Positions 1 through 10,196 of a stretch of DNA of 64,000 bases are shown here, in pieces. This DNA is from Ancistrus triradiatus (Eukaryota; Chordata; Actinopteri; Siluriformes; Loricariidae): NCBI GenBank assembly GCA_025084515.1, contig JAJAGP010002231.1, forward strand, positions 62,001 to 126,000, in the 5' to 3' direction. The first letter of the stretch is position 1. Every line of letters starts with the position of its first letter. Under the pieces are notes generated by a model. That model did not search any database. It was given only the letters and a program-made list of their open reading frames with translations, and had not been told where the DNA came from. The position numbers and the translations under genes were made by a program.

Positions 1-285
1 ACCAAATTAAATGTAATAAATGGAATTACTAATGTAAAAAACACAGTAATATCCAATGTTGGTTATTATTAATAGTTTTTTATTTATTACTCACAATGGG
101 AACACAAAAAACAATAAAAAAATAAAATACAAAAACGAAGACCCATCTCAATTACAGGTCCAATCTGGTCTCAGGTCTCTGATTATGTGTATTAATTTGT
201 AAATTTTGCAACTATAATAAACAGGGGGAACAAGACATCATCAAACCCAAACATCACTCAACAAAAAATCTAAATAAAAAATGTG

Positions 286-357
286 CAAAAAAAAAAAAAA
301 CAACATCCAGGTTACAGTTTTTAATAAAGATTTGCATAAAAACCTAAGGATCTCATC

Positions 358-388
<31 letters not shown>

Positions 389-547
389 GTTTTTTGTATT
401 TTAATAAAAGATTGGCATATAATAATTTATGTACATTAAAAAAAACATTAAGGATCTCATCTTTGAAGGGGGCTTGGATCCTGGCTCCTTCCTTTCTGTT
501 ATGATATGGGACCTGGTTTAGAAAAGATTCTCTTTCTGAGGGGATTT

Positions 548-589
<42 letters not shown>

Positions 590-592
590 TAT
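286..592. repeat. Low-complexity block: poly-A, poly-T and (TA)n
   Basis: An A run (286-300), a T run (about 358-385) and a (TA)n tract (549-592) lie close together. Between them, a segment containing the words ttacagttttt and aaggatctcatcttt occurs twice (313-360 and about 386-465), which looks like a small degenerate tandem duplication. No coding signal is visible. Confidence 0.85.
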
Positions 593-602
593 GAGATTAA
601 CT

Positions 603-720
603 AGATTAGATTCAACTTTATTGTTCATCTTTCTTGTCCATTACACGTGTACAACGCAAACGAAGTTTACAGTATAGCAGATCTAACAAGAAGTGCAATA
701 AGCAGCAATTGTGTCGGAAT
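603..720 (-). mobile_element. LINE 3' end (L2/Rex-like), 5'-truncated
   Basis: Read on the minus strand this stretch ends in the words gaacaataaagttgaatcta followed by a short ATCTA-type tail, the usual 3' terminus of fish non-LTR retrotransposons of the L2/Rex group. The segment before it matches the typical 3' UTR layout (…acttcttgttagat…). Only the last ~120 bp are present, as expected for a 5'-truncated retrotransposed copy. Clade assignment is from memory of the family and is tentative. Confidence 0.55.
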
Positions 721-834
721 GTAACACAATAAATTAAAAAATATATAAACAGCTCACAATCAGGAACCCGCTCCCTGTCGTTCATCTCAAAAGAGCCGGC
801 TTCTTAGAGCCGGATCGGTCACGACCAGGCACAT

Positions 835-1660
835 CCTACTACTTCACATCGAAAAAACCCGTTTCACACCTAACCTACTCCATTACCTACACCCGTTTCA
901 CATCGAAAAAAAAACCGTTCCAACACCTAACCTACTCCATACCTCAAACAAAATACAACCCAGTTTTCACACCCTAAAATTTGCTCCATACTTTAAACTA
1001 AACCCGCTTCACATCGAAAACCCGCTCCACACCTACCTACTCCATACCTAACACCGTTCCACACTAACCTACTCCATACCTAAACCGCCTTCACACCGAA
1101 ACCGTTCCACACCTACCTACTCCATACCCTAAACCCGCTTCACATCGAAAAACCCCGTTCCACCCCAACCTAAAAACTATAACCTAAATTTAACCCGGTC
1201 TCCCCACCCAACCTATACTCTAATACTCCATACCTAAAACCCGCTTTCACAACGACCGAAACCCCGTTCTTCGAGACACCTAAAACCTACTCCATATACC
1301 TAAAAACCCGCTTCACATCGAAAAACCAAAACCCGTTCCTTAACCTAAACCCTACCCCATCCTCAAAAACCCGTTCCCACACCTAACCTACTCCATACCT
1401 AAACCCGCTTCACATCGAAAAAACCCGTTCCATACCTAAACCGTTTTCCACACCTAACCTACTCCATACCTAAACCCCCGCTCACATCGAAACCCGTTCC
1501 ACACCCCTAACCTTACTCCATACCTAAACCCGCTTCAACATCGAAACCCGTTCCACACCTAACCTACTCCATACCTAAACCCGCTTTCCCACATCGAAAC
1601 CAAGTTCCACACCTAAACCTAACTCCACACCTAAAACCCGTTCCACATTTAAAAAAACTC
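835..1660. repeat. Minisatellite, ~50-bp unit, ~14 noisy copies
   Basis: A unit of about 50 bp repeats head to tail: a block like cctaacctactccatacc, then taaacccgcttcacatcg, then aaacccgttccacac. The word ctccat recurs every 45-75 bp about fourteen times. Copies differ mainly by lengths of A, C and T runs, with few internal substitutions. That pattern fits either real slippage decay or uncorrected homopolymer errors of long-read sequencing. The segment just before it (about 770-830) has GC-rich inverted words (agagccggc / gagccggatcgg) that could be the edge of a transposon. Confidence 0.85.
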
Positions 1661-1669
1661 ATAATACAG

Positions 1670-3130
1670 CTGAACAATTTCCAAATCTAAATGTTCATCC
1701 TCGCTCTCTCTTAAGGTTGGTCATAAACAAGCTAAACTAATTAACGAATTATTTAGATATTATGAATGACCTGAGTAAGGAACCCCAGAATGATCTGAAA
1801 AATGTTCTTACCCTGTGTCGATTTATCTGCATCTGCAGGAAAACTTTATTGCTTCTTATCATCTAATCTAATGAAATCCAGAGTTTAGATTCATCTATTT
1901 TTTTTATCCTACAAGATTGATGATTTGTTGATGTATTTAATATAAACATTTGAAAAATGAAATGTTTGTGTGATAAAGTATTAGGGACACTGTTAATCAA
2001 GAACACAAAATATATGAAAGCATAAAAAAAACAGTAATTCCAAAACGGTTCACAGGTGTTTTCTTGCAGCCATATAAACCAAATCTCACATACAATGAAT
2101 TTGGAAATAATTCACACAAGAAGTTTATAATAATTCTGGAATTTCATGAATTGAAAAACATGGATTTATTGGTGTGATCATCACAGCCAGATAATAATGA
2201 GAATTATTTTAAAAAATAAAAAAAAAAAAACATGACCAAGCAGAGGCACATTGATTTGCTTTTAAACCTAGAATGGACAGCATACTGAATGACAATGGCA
2301 AAGTAATATTACACAATTAAATCTGTCTTATTTTTTGGGTAAAATGGAACCATAGCCTTATGACCTCACTGTGTGTGCTCTCAAAAAAAATTCACTCAGT
2401 ACTCAAACTGAAATGTCTTTGAAACAGATTACTGATATTATTATAGCTTGACAAGGGTTAAAGTAAAAGGCACATAATAGATCCAATGAATGTGCTCCAT
2501 CAGGATACAGTGGGTCTGGGCATATGTTAATTAAAAGCAATTCAAAGCAAAACATTTTGTTTCCCTCCCACTTACCCTGGTCAGGGCCTCAGGGGAAGGT
2601 CTGGAGCCTAACTCGGAACTCACTGGGTACAGGCAGATACACATACTGGCTCTTACCACTGAGCCACTGTAGCTGCTATATGTTAATTAATTTTTCTTAA
2701 TAATGATGTGATGTGTCAATCAAATTGGGCAGGATAAACCCACAGCAAAACACAGCAAAACATATTCTCTGCACAGCAAAACATATTTGTAACTATTCAC
2801 CCTCCACACCCACAACAAATAAAAAGGGTCACAAAATAAGATTAAACTAATAAATCACTCCAATCTGGTGTAAAGGTGACAATCAGAGAAGCATTTAATC
2901 AAAAAAGTTCTAACATTTGATAAGAAAAAATGGTTGCTGTTTCTACGTGTGTGTTAAAATAATAAATGAAATTCTAAAGTGTATTCACATGGCATGTATT
3001 AATACATTGCTATGCAATACTGAAATCAATATTAATAATAATATTGCATAATTCTGAATAATAAAGATGGCTTGCAGCTGGTATAAACTGGCAGCCTGGT
3101 GAGATTTCACTGGGATCACATGGTGATTCC
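1670..3130. other. No gene seen (upstream spacer)
   Basis: AT-rich sequence with scattered A runs and no convincing exon. Around 2570-2680 a short GC-richer patch (…ccactgagccactg…) resembles the 3' part of common fish interspersed repeats, but it is too short to classify. The defensin 3' UTR and polyadenylation signal should lie within the upper few hundred bases; no perfect AATAAA on the minus strand was located with certainty. Confidence 0.5.
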
Positions 3131-3608
3131 TCACAGGACAATATGGGAGACACAGCAACTGTAAAAAACAAGTAAAACTTTGATTTATTTTACATAGCAA
3201 TAAAATAATCCTGCTCATCTAGTTTGTGGTACATACTGTCAGTTTAAGCTTACACAAATCCCTTTGCACAGCCAAAAGGTCCAAAGGGTAGTTCTGTAGG
3301 GAGGCACGTTGGACGACACACACCACTGTAGTTTGTGCAGCCCCAGGGAAAAACCACCGTTGCATTTACTTCACCTGCAGTGTAGAAAATGGTATATACT
3401 CTTTTATTAGCAGTAGGATCACAGATCTAATTTACAAATTTCGAAATCTCACAACACTACATATAATAGTATCTACTCATTAAATTATGCATAAAACAAT
3501 GATTGGATACTGACAATACTACAATATTAGAATAACTGTTCATAAACACTTACCAGCAATGACTAAAATGGCCAGAATGGTCAGTAGGATCACTGTTTGA
3601 GGCTTCAT
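3131..3608 (-). CDS. defb: Beta-defensin, fish type (3 exons)
   Basis: Host antimicrobial peptide gene, complement(join(3131..3158,3254..3374,3554..3608)), 67 aa. Exon 1 gives Met plus a hydrophobic signal peptide (MKPQTVILLTILAILVIA) and ends in phase 1 at a gtaagt donor. Exon 2 follows a pyrimidine tract and cag, and encodes FPWGC, GVCRPTC, LPTELPFGPFGC and AKGF; it ends at a gtaagc donor. Exon 3 follows ttttttacag and completes the peptide with VCCVSHIVL and stop. Six cysteines at 30, 37, 41, 53, 59 and 60 give C-X6-C-X3-C-X11-C-X5-CC, and the FPW, LPTE, FGP.GC and CCVSH words are those of teleost beta-defensins. Length and phases match that family. Defensins of this type are secreted and act on microbial membranes. 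A TATA-like word (ttatattta) lies on the minus strand about 140 bp upstream of the ATG (3744-3752). No frameshift or stop is seen; expression is inferred, not shown. Confidence 0.93.
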
Positions 3609-3619
3609 GATAATTACTT

Positions 3620-4450
3620 GATGCTGACTTTCCTAAAGATCTGAACGAATTGTGCAGGATCTTTGAACAACTACATTTTAACTTCTAAACAAGGAGGAGC
3701 AATAGAAACTCCAAATGTATTCCACATGCTTTGAAAATTACATTAAATATAAGTGACACTGAATGCATGTGACTGTGAGAAACAAGACTTAATTAGATTC
3801 ACGTTTATTCCTTCTGAGAAGGTCATGAGACTGAGAAAGTTCAGAGTACTCAATGAAGCCACTGGTTTGCAAACACTTTACAGTATCTGAATACCCCCGT
3901 GGTAGAATACACATATACACACATGCATTCATATTACATGCACAATGTAAATGCAGTACTCGACTGTAAAGGGTTATATCACACATATATTAAACTCTCA
4001 AGCAGAGGAAACATGATCTCTGAGTGATGTTTGATTGTACATAGGAGATATTTAGTCTAAAATCATTTTAGATTCATGCTTTGTATTTAGTTTTTTGCAG
4101 AGTAAGGGCAGAAAATCCAAAACTGCAGAAGGATTTACTAAGCGATGATAGTCTGTATGCAGCACTGTACAGTGTTCAAAACCCCACCAGCTCTGTTCCT
4201 AATACACTTATACCAGCACTACACACTACCATGCCCGTGCCACTTACTGTGTAGCTACAAAGTGCACCAATATGGTAGGTGGACCTCAAAAAATGTCAGC
4301 TGAGTGTAAGTAATAGGTGAACGAAATTCAGATCTAACATATGGACATGTACGACCTTTGGGATTCCTTCTGTTTTCCTACATGATCAGCGCTGCATTAT
4401 TATGATTATCACTGTACATCAAAAACCTCATTGTAATTTATCAAATCATA
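3620..4450. other. No gene recognised (defensin upstream region)
   Basis: Unique-looking AT-rich DNA that would contain the defensin promoter. A 65-codon minus-strand reading frame at 3789-3986 has no recognisable domain and mixed low-complexity codons, so it is not called. Nothing else is identifiable. Confidence 0.5.
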
Positions 4451-4453
4451 CTT

Positions 4454-5547
4454 CAACCCCAGGTCAGAAAACAGTATGGTTTGGACAGTATGGAAAAAAT
4501 GCAAATTAAATTGCTTTGATGTACATTTAGTTTGACTTTCATTTCATTGCAGATAGACGAACCCAAAATATTTCATGTTTTGTCTGGTAAACTGCTTTGT
4601 CATTTCAAGTCAAGTCAATGTCAGATTCATTTCTATAGTGCTTCTTACAAAGAAATCTAGTCTCTAAGTAGCTTTACAATTTTTTACATGCATCCATTTC
4701 TGCATTTCAGGCCTGCAACACATTCCATGAAAGTTGGAACGGGGGCAATTTAGGGCTAATAATGAGATTAAAAAACTGAATAATGTTGTGATTTCAAACA
4801 GATGATGTCAGCAGATGATTGGAATCATATTTTGGTACAAAAACAGTGTCCACAAAAGGCTGAGTCTAGCATGTTTTTCCGTCTGCCGTCCATAATATAA
4901 TTAAATGATTCAAGGAATCTCGAGTTCTGTGCATAAAGGGCAAAGGCACAAGCCTTAAGTGAAGACCATCATTCATCACTAGCAGATACAAGCATATGGG
5001 CAAGGGACTACTTTGGCAAACCTTTGTCAAACACTACAAAATGGAGTTACATTCAATTTTGTCACTTAATTGTGGAAAAAACATTAATTTAACATTATTG
5101 TGCAAAAAAGAAGCATTATGTTAACCACATCCAGAAAGAAGGCAATACCAAACCACACGCTGCAAACATTACAAAGTAATTGACTGGCCTACCTGCAGTC
5201 CTGACCTGTCCCCAGTAAAGAATGTGGGGAGATTTTTGAAAAAATGTGACGAAGACCCCATACTGTTGCACATATTAATGTGTCTTTGCAAGAAGGATTA
5301 GACAAAACAACACCTGAAACACTTAACCTAAGTGACAAAACATATTTTAAGTGTTGTGAGAAGGAATAACAAAATTATAAATGCTTCATTGTCCCAGCTT
5401 TTTTAAAAATGCATTGTAGGCCTGAAATGCAGGAGTAAAATGTATAACAACAAATGTTATGAAGTAGACAAAACATGAAATATATTGGGTTCATAGTGTC
5501 TGCAATGAAATAAAAGTATTTACCAATGATTTTCAGATTTGGGGTTG
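4454..5547 (+). mobile_element. Tc1-A, non-autonomous copy, degraded
   Basis: Left end carries caacccc…gtcagaaaacagtatgg and right end is tttcagatttggggttgta, the inverted-repeat ends also seen at 14731 and 45921. Subterminal words shared by all copies are catttcaggcctgcaacac, ggcaatttagggcta and tttcatgttttgtctgg. Inside, fragments of a Tc1-type transposase reading frame survive only as scattered words (attaaatgattcaaggaatc). Target flanks look like TA. No intact transposase remains. A LINE tail is inserted at 4603-4688. Confidence 0.75.
4603..4688 (-). mobile_element. LINE 3' tail with (ACTTG)n, nested in Tc1-A
   Basis: The words caagtcaagtcaatgtcag then ttcatttctatagtgcttc are, on the minus strand, the end of a LINE 3' UTR (…gcactatagaaatga…) followed by an ACTTG pentamer tail. 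It sits between the two subterminal blocks of the surrounding Tc1-A element, so it inserted later. A related tail lies at 33797-33866. Confidence 0.55.
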
Positions 5548-5839
5548 TAAATGTAAAGTGTGCAAAATGGATAAAGACTAGATATCTCCTTACTCAGAAA
5601 TCATATTTCCACTGCTTCAGAGTTCAGTGGTGAGATTGTAAGTGTATTTGTAAAAGTGAAAGGAAATCAGAACACCTTCCAGACATGAGGAAAACATGCA
5701 AACATGCATCCACACAGGCAGCAGCCAGGTTGAGACTTGAGCCTGAGCCTCTGAAACAACAGCTCTAACCACTACAGCATTGCAAGCTCTCCCTGTGTCA
5801 ATACATAAATTAGATTAAGTGGCATCTCTAAAGTGTAAG

Positions 5840-6043
5840 GGGACTGTGGTGGCCTAGCGGTTAAGGTACTGGACTCTGGCCCAGAAGGTCCAGGGTTCAA
5901 ATCCCACCTCTGCCAAGCTGCCACTGTTGGGTCCTTGAGCAAGACCCTTAACCCACAATTGCTTGGATTGTAAGACTGTATAACTTGTAAGTCGCTCTGG
6001 ATAAGGGCGTCTGCTAAATGCTGTAAATGTAAATGTAAATGTG
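5840..6043 (+). mobile_element. tRNA-derived SINE, near full length
   Basis: Head resembles a tRNA with an A box (tggcctagcgg, 5850-5860) and a B box (ggttcaaatcc, 5894-5904), the internal pol III promoter. A central tRNA-unrelated part is followed by the tail agtcgctctggataagggcg, tctgctaaatgctgtaaatg and a short aaatgt repeat. This tail is shared with fish L2-type LINEs, which are thought to supply the reverse transcriptase. Related copies are at 17222, 38215, 43452 and 56043. Recurring copies in both orientations support mobility. Confidence 0.85.
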
Positions 6044-6059
6044 TTAAAGTGTGAGCATG

Positions 6060-6165
6060 TGTGTATGTGCACGTACCCTGCAATAGACTGCCGTCCAGTG
6101 GTCGATATCATCTTGCGCCCTGTGCTGCCAATTAGACCCCAGCCTCCCTTGACCCTGAACTGTAT
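6060..6165 (+). mobile_element. Fragment of a second SINE/interspersed repeat (3' part)
   Basis: Words such as ccctgcaatagactgccgtcc, read here as a degraded copy of the common fish 'rectangular' repeat 3' region, followed by cttgcgccctgtgctgcc and ccttgaccctgaactg. It lies directly after the SINE above, so that SINE may have inserted next to or into it. Confidence 0.5.
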
Positions 6166-6931
6166 TAACCGGATATAGTTTTTAATAATATCACAGGTTA
6201 TCTTGTGTTCATCCCTGTGAATATTATTATCCTGGCCAGCAGGTGACACTGCACCACACGAATCTAGGCAATAAAGAAAGTGACGTTTGACTAACACCCA
6301 AGATGGTAGAGAAGGGAGATGGACAAGTATTTCGCACTGCTCATGTTGATGGTGCTAATTAAATGTTTGTAAAACTAAAATACCTAATTACATGTCTGGA
6401 CTGTGTGTTGTTAAAGATGACTTTACCTTTGAGAAAGAGCATTAGGAAACGTACAACAACAGGCACTGTCAAACAAAATAGCGGGTCAAACAAGCCCTGA
6501 AATAAATAGAGTAGTAGCTTACTACATACAGGGTGTATTTTATAAACAGAAAACTTACCAGTAAGTTTATTGAGGGTTCAGCAAATCACAACAAACAACA
6601 CATAAACTGAATCAGTTTAAACAGTGATTGATTAGCTCCGAGACACCACAGGTCTTTACCCATACTACAATGATGCCACTGCTCTAAGTTTGGTTTCAAT
6701 TCACATAGCCTGTCCACCGTTAAGTATCAATTGGTGATCATTTTTATGTTCAATTAACATTACTAGGTCAGTATTTTCTTTTAGTCACCATTACATTTTT
6801 TCTAAGAACCAAAACTATTCAATTCCATTATTTCAACTTGGTCAGTTCTTATTCTCAGTAACTACTTTCTCAGTAACTACATTCTTGCATTACATCATAA
6901 TCTCCACTCCATTAATTCACAATCATTAGAG

Positions 6932-7182
6932 GTGGCGGCACGGTGGTGCCAAGTGGTTAGCGTGGTCGCCTCACAGCTCCAGAGATCCCTGGTTTGATCC
7001 TGTCCTTGAACTGTGTGGAGTTTGCATGTCCTCTCCATGTCATGTGAGTTTACTGGTTGATCCTAAGACATGTATGCAGTTAACTGGTTGCACCATTTGT
7101 CTGACTTGTATCAATGTAACATCACTGCTGTCATGAATAGCTGCTGATGTCATTTTAAATGAACAAATAAACAAACAACCAC
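6932..7182 (+). mobile_element. SINE type 2 (gcggcacggtgg head), degraded
   Basis: Starts with ggcggcacggtggtgcc, has a tRNA-like B-box region (ctggtttgatcc), the block tgtgtggagtttgcatgtcc, and ends with an aacaaataaacaaacaac tail. Other copies of the same type are at 16732-16990 (plus), 13170-13375 (minus) and 57490-59190 (plus, split). The common end (gatgttaaat…aacaaac) supports one family. Confidence 0.7.
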
Positions 7183-7329
7183 TAGAGACTACCTTAACGC
7201 TTAATTATCGTTCTGTAAGGTAGGTCATTATTTCACACTAATCAACTAGATGAAAAAAATTCGGAATCACTTTCAAGGTGTATGGTTCTATAGAACTGGC
7301 AATGTTCTTTCATTGTACAGTCCTGGATG

Positions 7330-7822
7330 CACTTGTCTGGACATGTCTGGGAGCCGAATCTAAAATGAGTCGATTCTACAATTCCCGTATTGAGATTCGA
7401 GTCGATGGAAATTTATTCAAGTACCTATGGTCTTTTTGTCAAGTCACTCAATAATATTTGACATAAGAATACTGTTAGTGTTTTTACTCGGCTAAATAGT
7501 TGAAGACAACTCAAACTATACATTTTTGTCTTCGCTTAGTCAGCTTATTTAAAATACGCGATTATTCGCTCAGTTATTAATGTATTACATGGTTGTATTA
7601 ATTATCGAAAGACAACAGATAGAAAACCAGTGACGTAAGTCACACAAGTCATGTCGGTCCTTTCAAAACATGTAACGTCAAAAACACAGCCTTAAAAACA
7701 TCGGGTGACTAATGGAATCGATTCAGTCGGATCACTAAATGTTGAATCTGAATCGTCCTAGATTCAAAACACGAATCGAATTAGAGTCGACTCCAACGCT
7801 TCTAGAATCGAGCAGCCCTGCT
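7330..7822. mobile_element. Probable MITE (hAT-like ends), degraded
   Basis: The right edge, read on the minus strand, begins cagggctgctcgattctag, like the CAGGG-type ends of hAT elements. Both halves are rich in gattcgattc-type words (gagtcgattctac near 7365, ctagaatcgagcagccctg at 7803-7821), suggesting long inverted arms. No transposase is visible. The left boundary is uncertain. Confidence 0.35.
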
Positions 7823-7929
7823 GATGTTTCGCTGTCGTCACTTTTGCGACTCTGGGTATTTTGGTAACGCTCTTTGGTCTAATGGCTGCCTGCTAGTAAA
7901 GACAATCCATGTGAATTTAACAGTATAAA

Positions 7930-8500
7930 ATAACTATTCAGGACGAATCGAAACCAAAATGAAAAACGATTCATGTCGAGCAGGTATGGTCAACGATCTT
8001 TTCATTACTTTATCTAATACTTATCTCAGTTTAACAGATCAGAATTCCTACAAAGTGTCACCTACACTGGACTGTACAAATGGAGCATGTTATGGATTAT
8101 TAACTGCTGAATATGAAAATCACACTAACTTTTTTCCCATCACGTACGATTTTGCAGATAAAATTTATTTTTGTGGTAGTCACCATATTTTAATTCTATA
8201 TTGCCCACAGAGCAAGCTGTTTTGGTCAGTCCAAGCATTCCTATGCATGAGTGGTTACTATGCAAATGTTTTCTTAGGCATGTCAGGTTAGATGCTGGCA
8301 CTCAGCATATAAAATCTGCTAATACATACAGATGCTGTTTGGGGACACGTTTTCAGGCAATAGTATAGTGAGTATATTTAACTCTAGGATTTACTGTCTT
8401 CAGGAAACTTGTGTCAAATCTTTCTGAACACATTACATCTTACTGTTAAGTATACTTAATGTCGCACCAGCTCCAATATATACTGCTGCATCTGTGGGGA
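7930..8500. other. No gene recognised
   Basis: A 110-codon open frame (7959-8291, plus) starts with ATG but has no recognisable domain, an unusual composition (many Tyr, Asn, Leu) and no relatives I can name. It lies between two probable MITEs. I treat it as chance. Confidence 0.4.
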
Positions 8501-8504
8501 ATAG

Positions 8505-9080
8505 GGGTGTAACGATGCACTCTTGTCATGATTTGATTTGATTTACGATACTGAGTTCATGATTTGATTTTCTCACGACTATCAATTTTACATTTGAGAA
8601 ACTACATTTACAAAAATTTTGAAGTGTAAACCATGCAAAACTAATGCACATTTTTGTTGGCTACATTTTCAAACAAAAACACATTTAAAAGAAATGGCTA
8701 AAAGCAGAGGTTTAAAATTGTAAACAAAATGCTCCATTGTAGAGAAAGAAACTGAGTGAAAACATTAATTATTATTTCTGAAGGATAACAATTCGGAATA
8801 CTGTGTTCGTTTCTTTAGTCCGCTTTAATTCAGTGAAATTAGGAGTCTCACTGAGAATGTGATGTGCGTCTGTGGGTATGACTGCATCCTCAGCCCTGGT
8901 GTTCTAAAAATGCAGTTGCATTATGTGGCGAAAGAACGCATAATCCAACTTGACAATGCACACCATCAAACCCAAAGTGTGACTTGCACTTAAGTCTCAA
9001 AGACGCACTCTGACTTCGCATGAGCTCTACTTGATTTAAAATTGGTTACATATTAAAACCCTGGGTTTCTCACATTTGTC
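8505..9080. mobile_element. Possible hAT-like MITE (aggggtgtaacgatgc)
   Basis: Begins with aataggggtgtaacgatgca, a terminal word common in fish hAT-type non-autonomous elements, followed by repeats of gatttgatttga and cacgac. The right end is not clear; a word cgtgtaacgtgcagg lies near 9085. No coding sequence. Confidence 0.3.
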
Positions 9081-9084
9081 GTGT

Positions 9085-10140
9085 AACGTGCAGGCAGCCT
9101 GAGAAACGGGCCTTTATTTTTTATAGGTCTTTATTTGCCAAAGTTTAACCATACACATGAAAGAACCATACAGTAATATGGAACTGTTGATGAAACACAT
9201 ACAGTACAATAAGTACGACTGGAACATCTGTGGTGAATAAAATACTAGTAATGGAGGTCAGATATACAAAGTACTGTATATACTGGATAGTCTTGCTGAA
9301 GGGTCACAATACATTAAAAAGTATTGGTCACTGTAAGCAGAAGAGCCTGGTACATAAACCACTTAGTGATTTGGCAAAGATATTTCTGCTCCTCTTTATG
9401 GAAAACACAGATTGATGAAAATTATTGTGAAAACAATGAAATAAGAACGTGATGGATTTCGCTATTTGAGATGGATGTTTCAAATCGTAACTGTTGCCAA
9501 GATTATGGATGTTGATGTATTGATATTGATGTTGGTCCGGAAATCAGACAGGTCAGCAATGACAGTGAGTTTGAAGATCTGGTAGTGTGGCTAGAGAAAA
9601 TATCGTGGAAGGTATATAAGGATGTTCTTGAGGATTTTCTTGCTACACTGGGCTGATTGACAACATGCTAAAACCATACAAAACCATTTAACATTCATTT
9701 CTGCATTCACACTTAAAATTCTTACCTTGTTATCTTGGTGCAGTCAATGACAAACATGGTGAAAGTTTACACCAAGACTTTGCGACCATGGAATAGCGGT
9801 ATCAGGGCGATTGTAATCCACCAAAGTTGTCCGATTATTGTTTTTAATGTTTCTCTAAATTTCAATGTGATACAGAAAATCTGAAATTATTGTTGTTTTC
9901 AGCTTTACATTGTGTATGATAATCTAACATTTTTTCATGAAGTAAAACTTTTGAAAAATTTGTTGTCCAGTGTTATTGAGTTATTGCAAAAAATATAAAC
10001 AGTTCATATAGTTTCGATACACTGACTGGTATTACTTATGATATTGCTAGGAGGAGTGTTTGTTTCCGAACTACATATGAGAAGAAAACTGATCCAGTAT
10101 TTGTAAACCTAATTACCTCTGCATATTTTTCATATCCATT
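9085..10140. other. No gene seen (LIPT2 upstream region)
   Basis: AT-rich DNA with no exon recognised. The LIPT2 promoter should lie in its last few hundred bases; neither a CpG-rich patch nor a clear TATA box is present. An in-frame TAG at 10140-10142 closes the LIPT2 frame upstream of its ATG. Confidence 0.5.
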
Positions 10141-10196
10141 AGGTCAGGCAGTGCTTTGAGTTTGACCCTGAGCTTCTGCAAATCTCCAAAGTCAAG

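Noticed and set aside
835..1660. CRISPR-like array
   Set aside because: Direct tandem repeat without spacers, in a eukaryotic sequence.
835..1660. Telomere-like repeat
   Set aside because: The words cctaaaccc and cctaaccta resemble degenerate telomere repeats, but the unit is about 50 bp with unrelated sequence between them.
7959..8291. 110-codon plus-strand frame with ATG
   Set aside because: No domain, unusual composition, no splice signals, flanked by probable MITEs; most likely chance.
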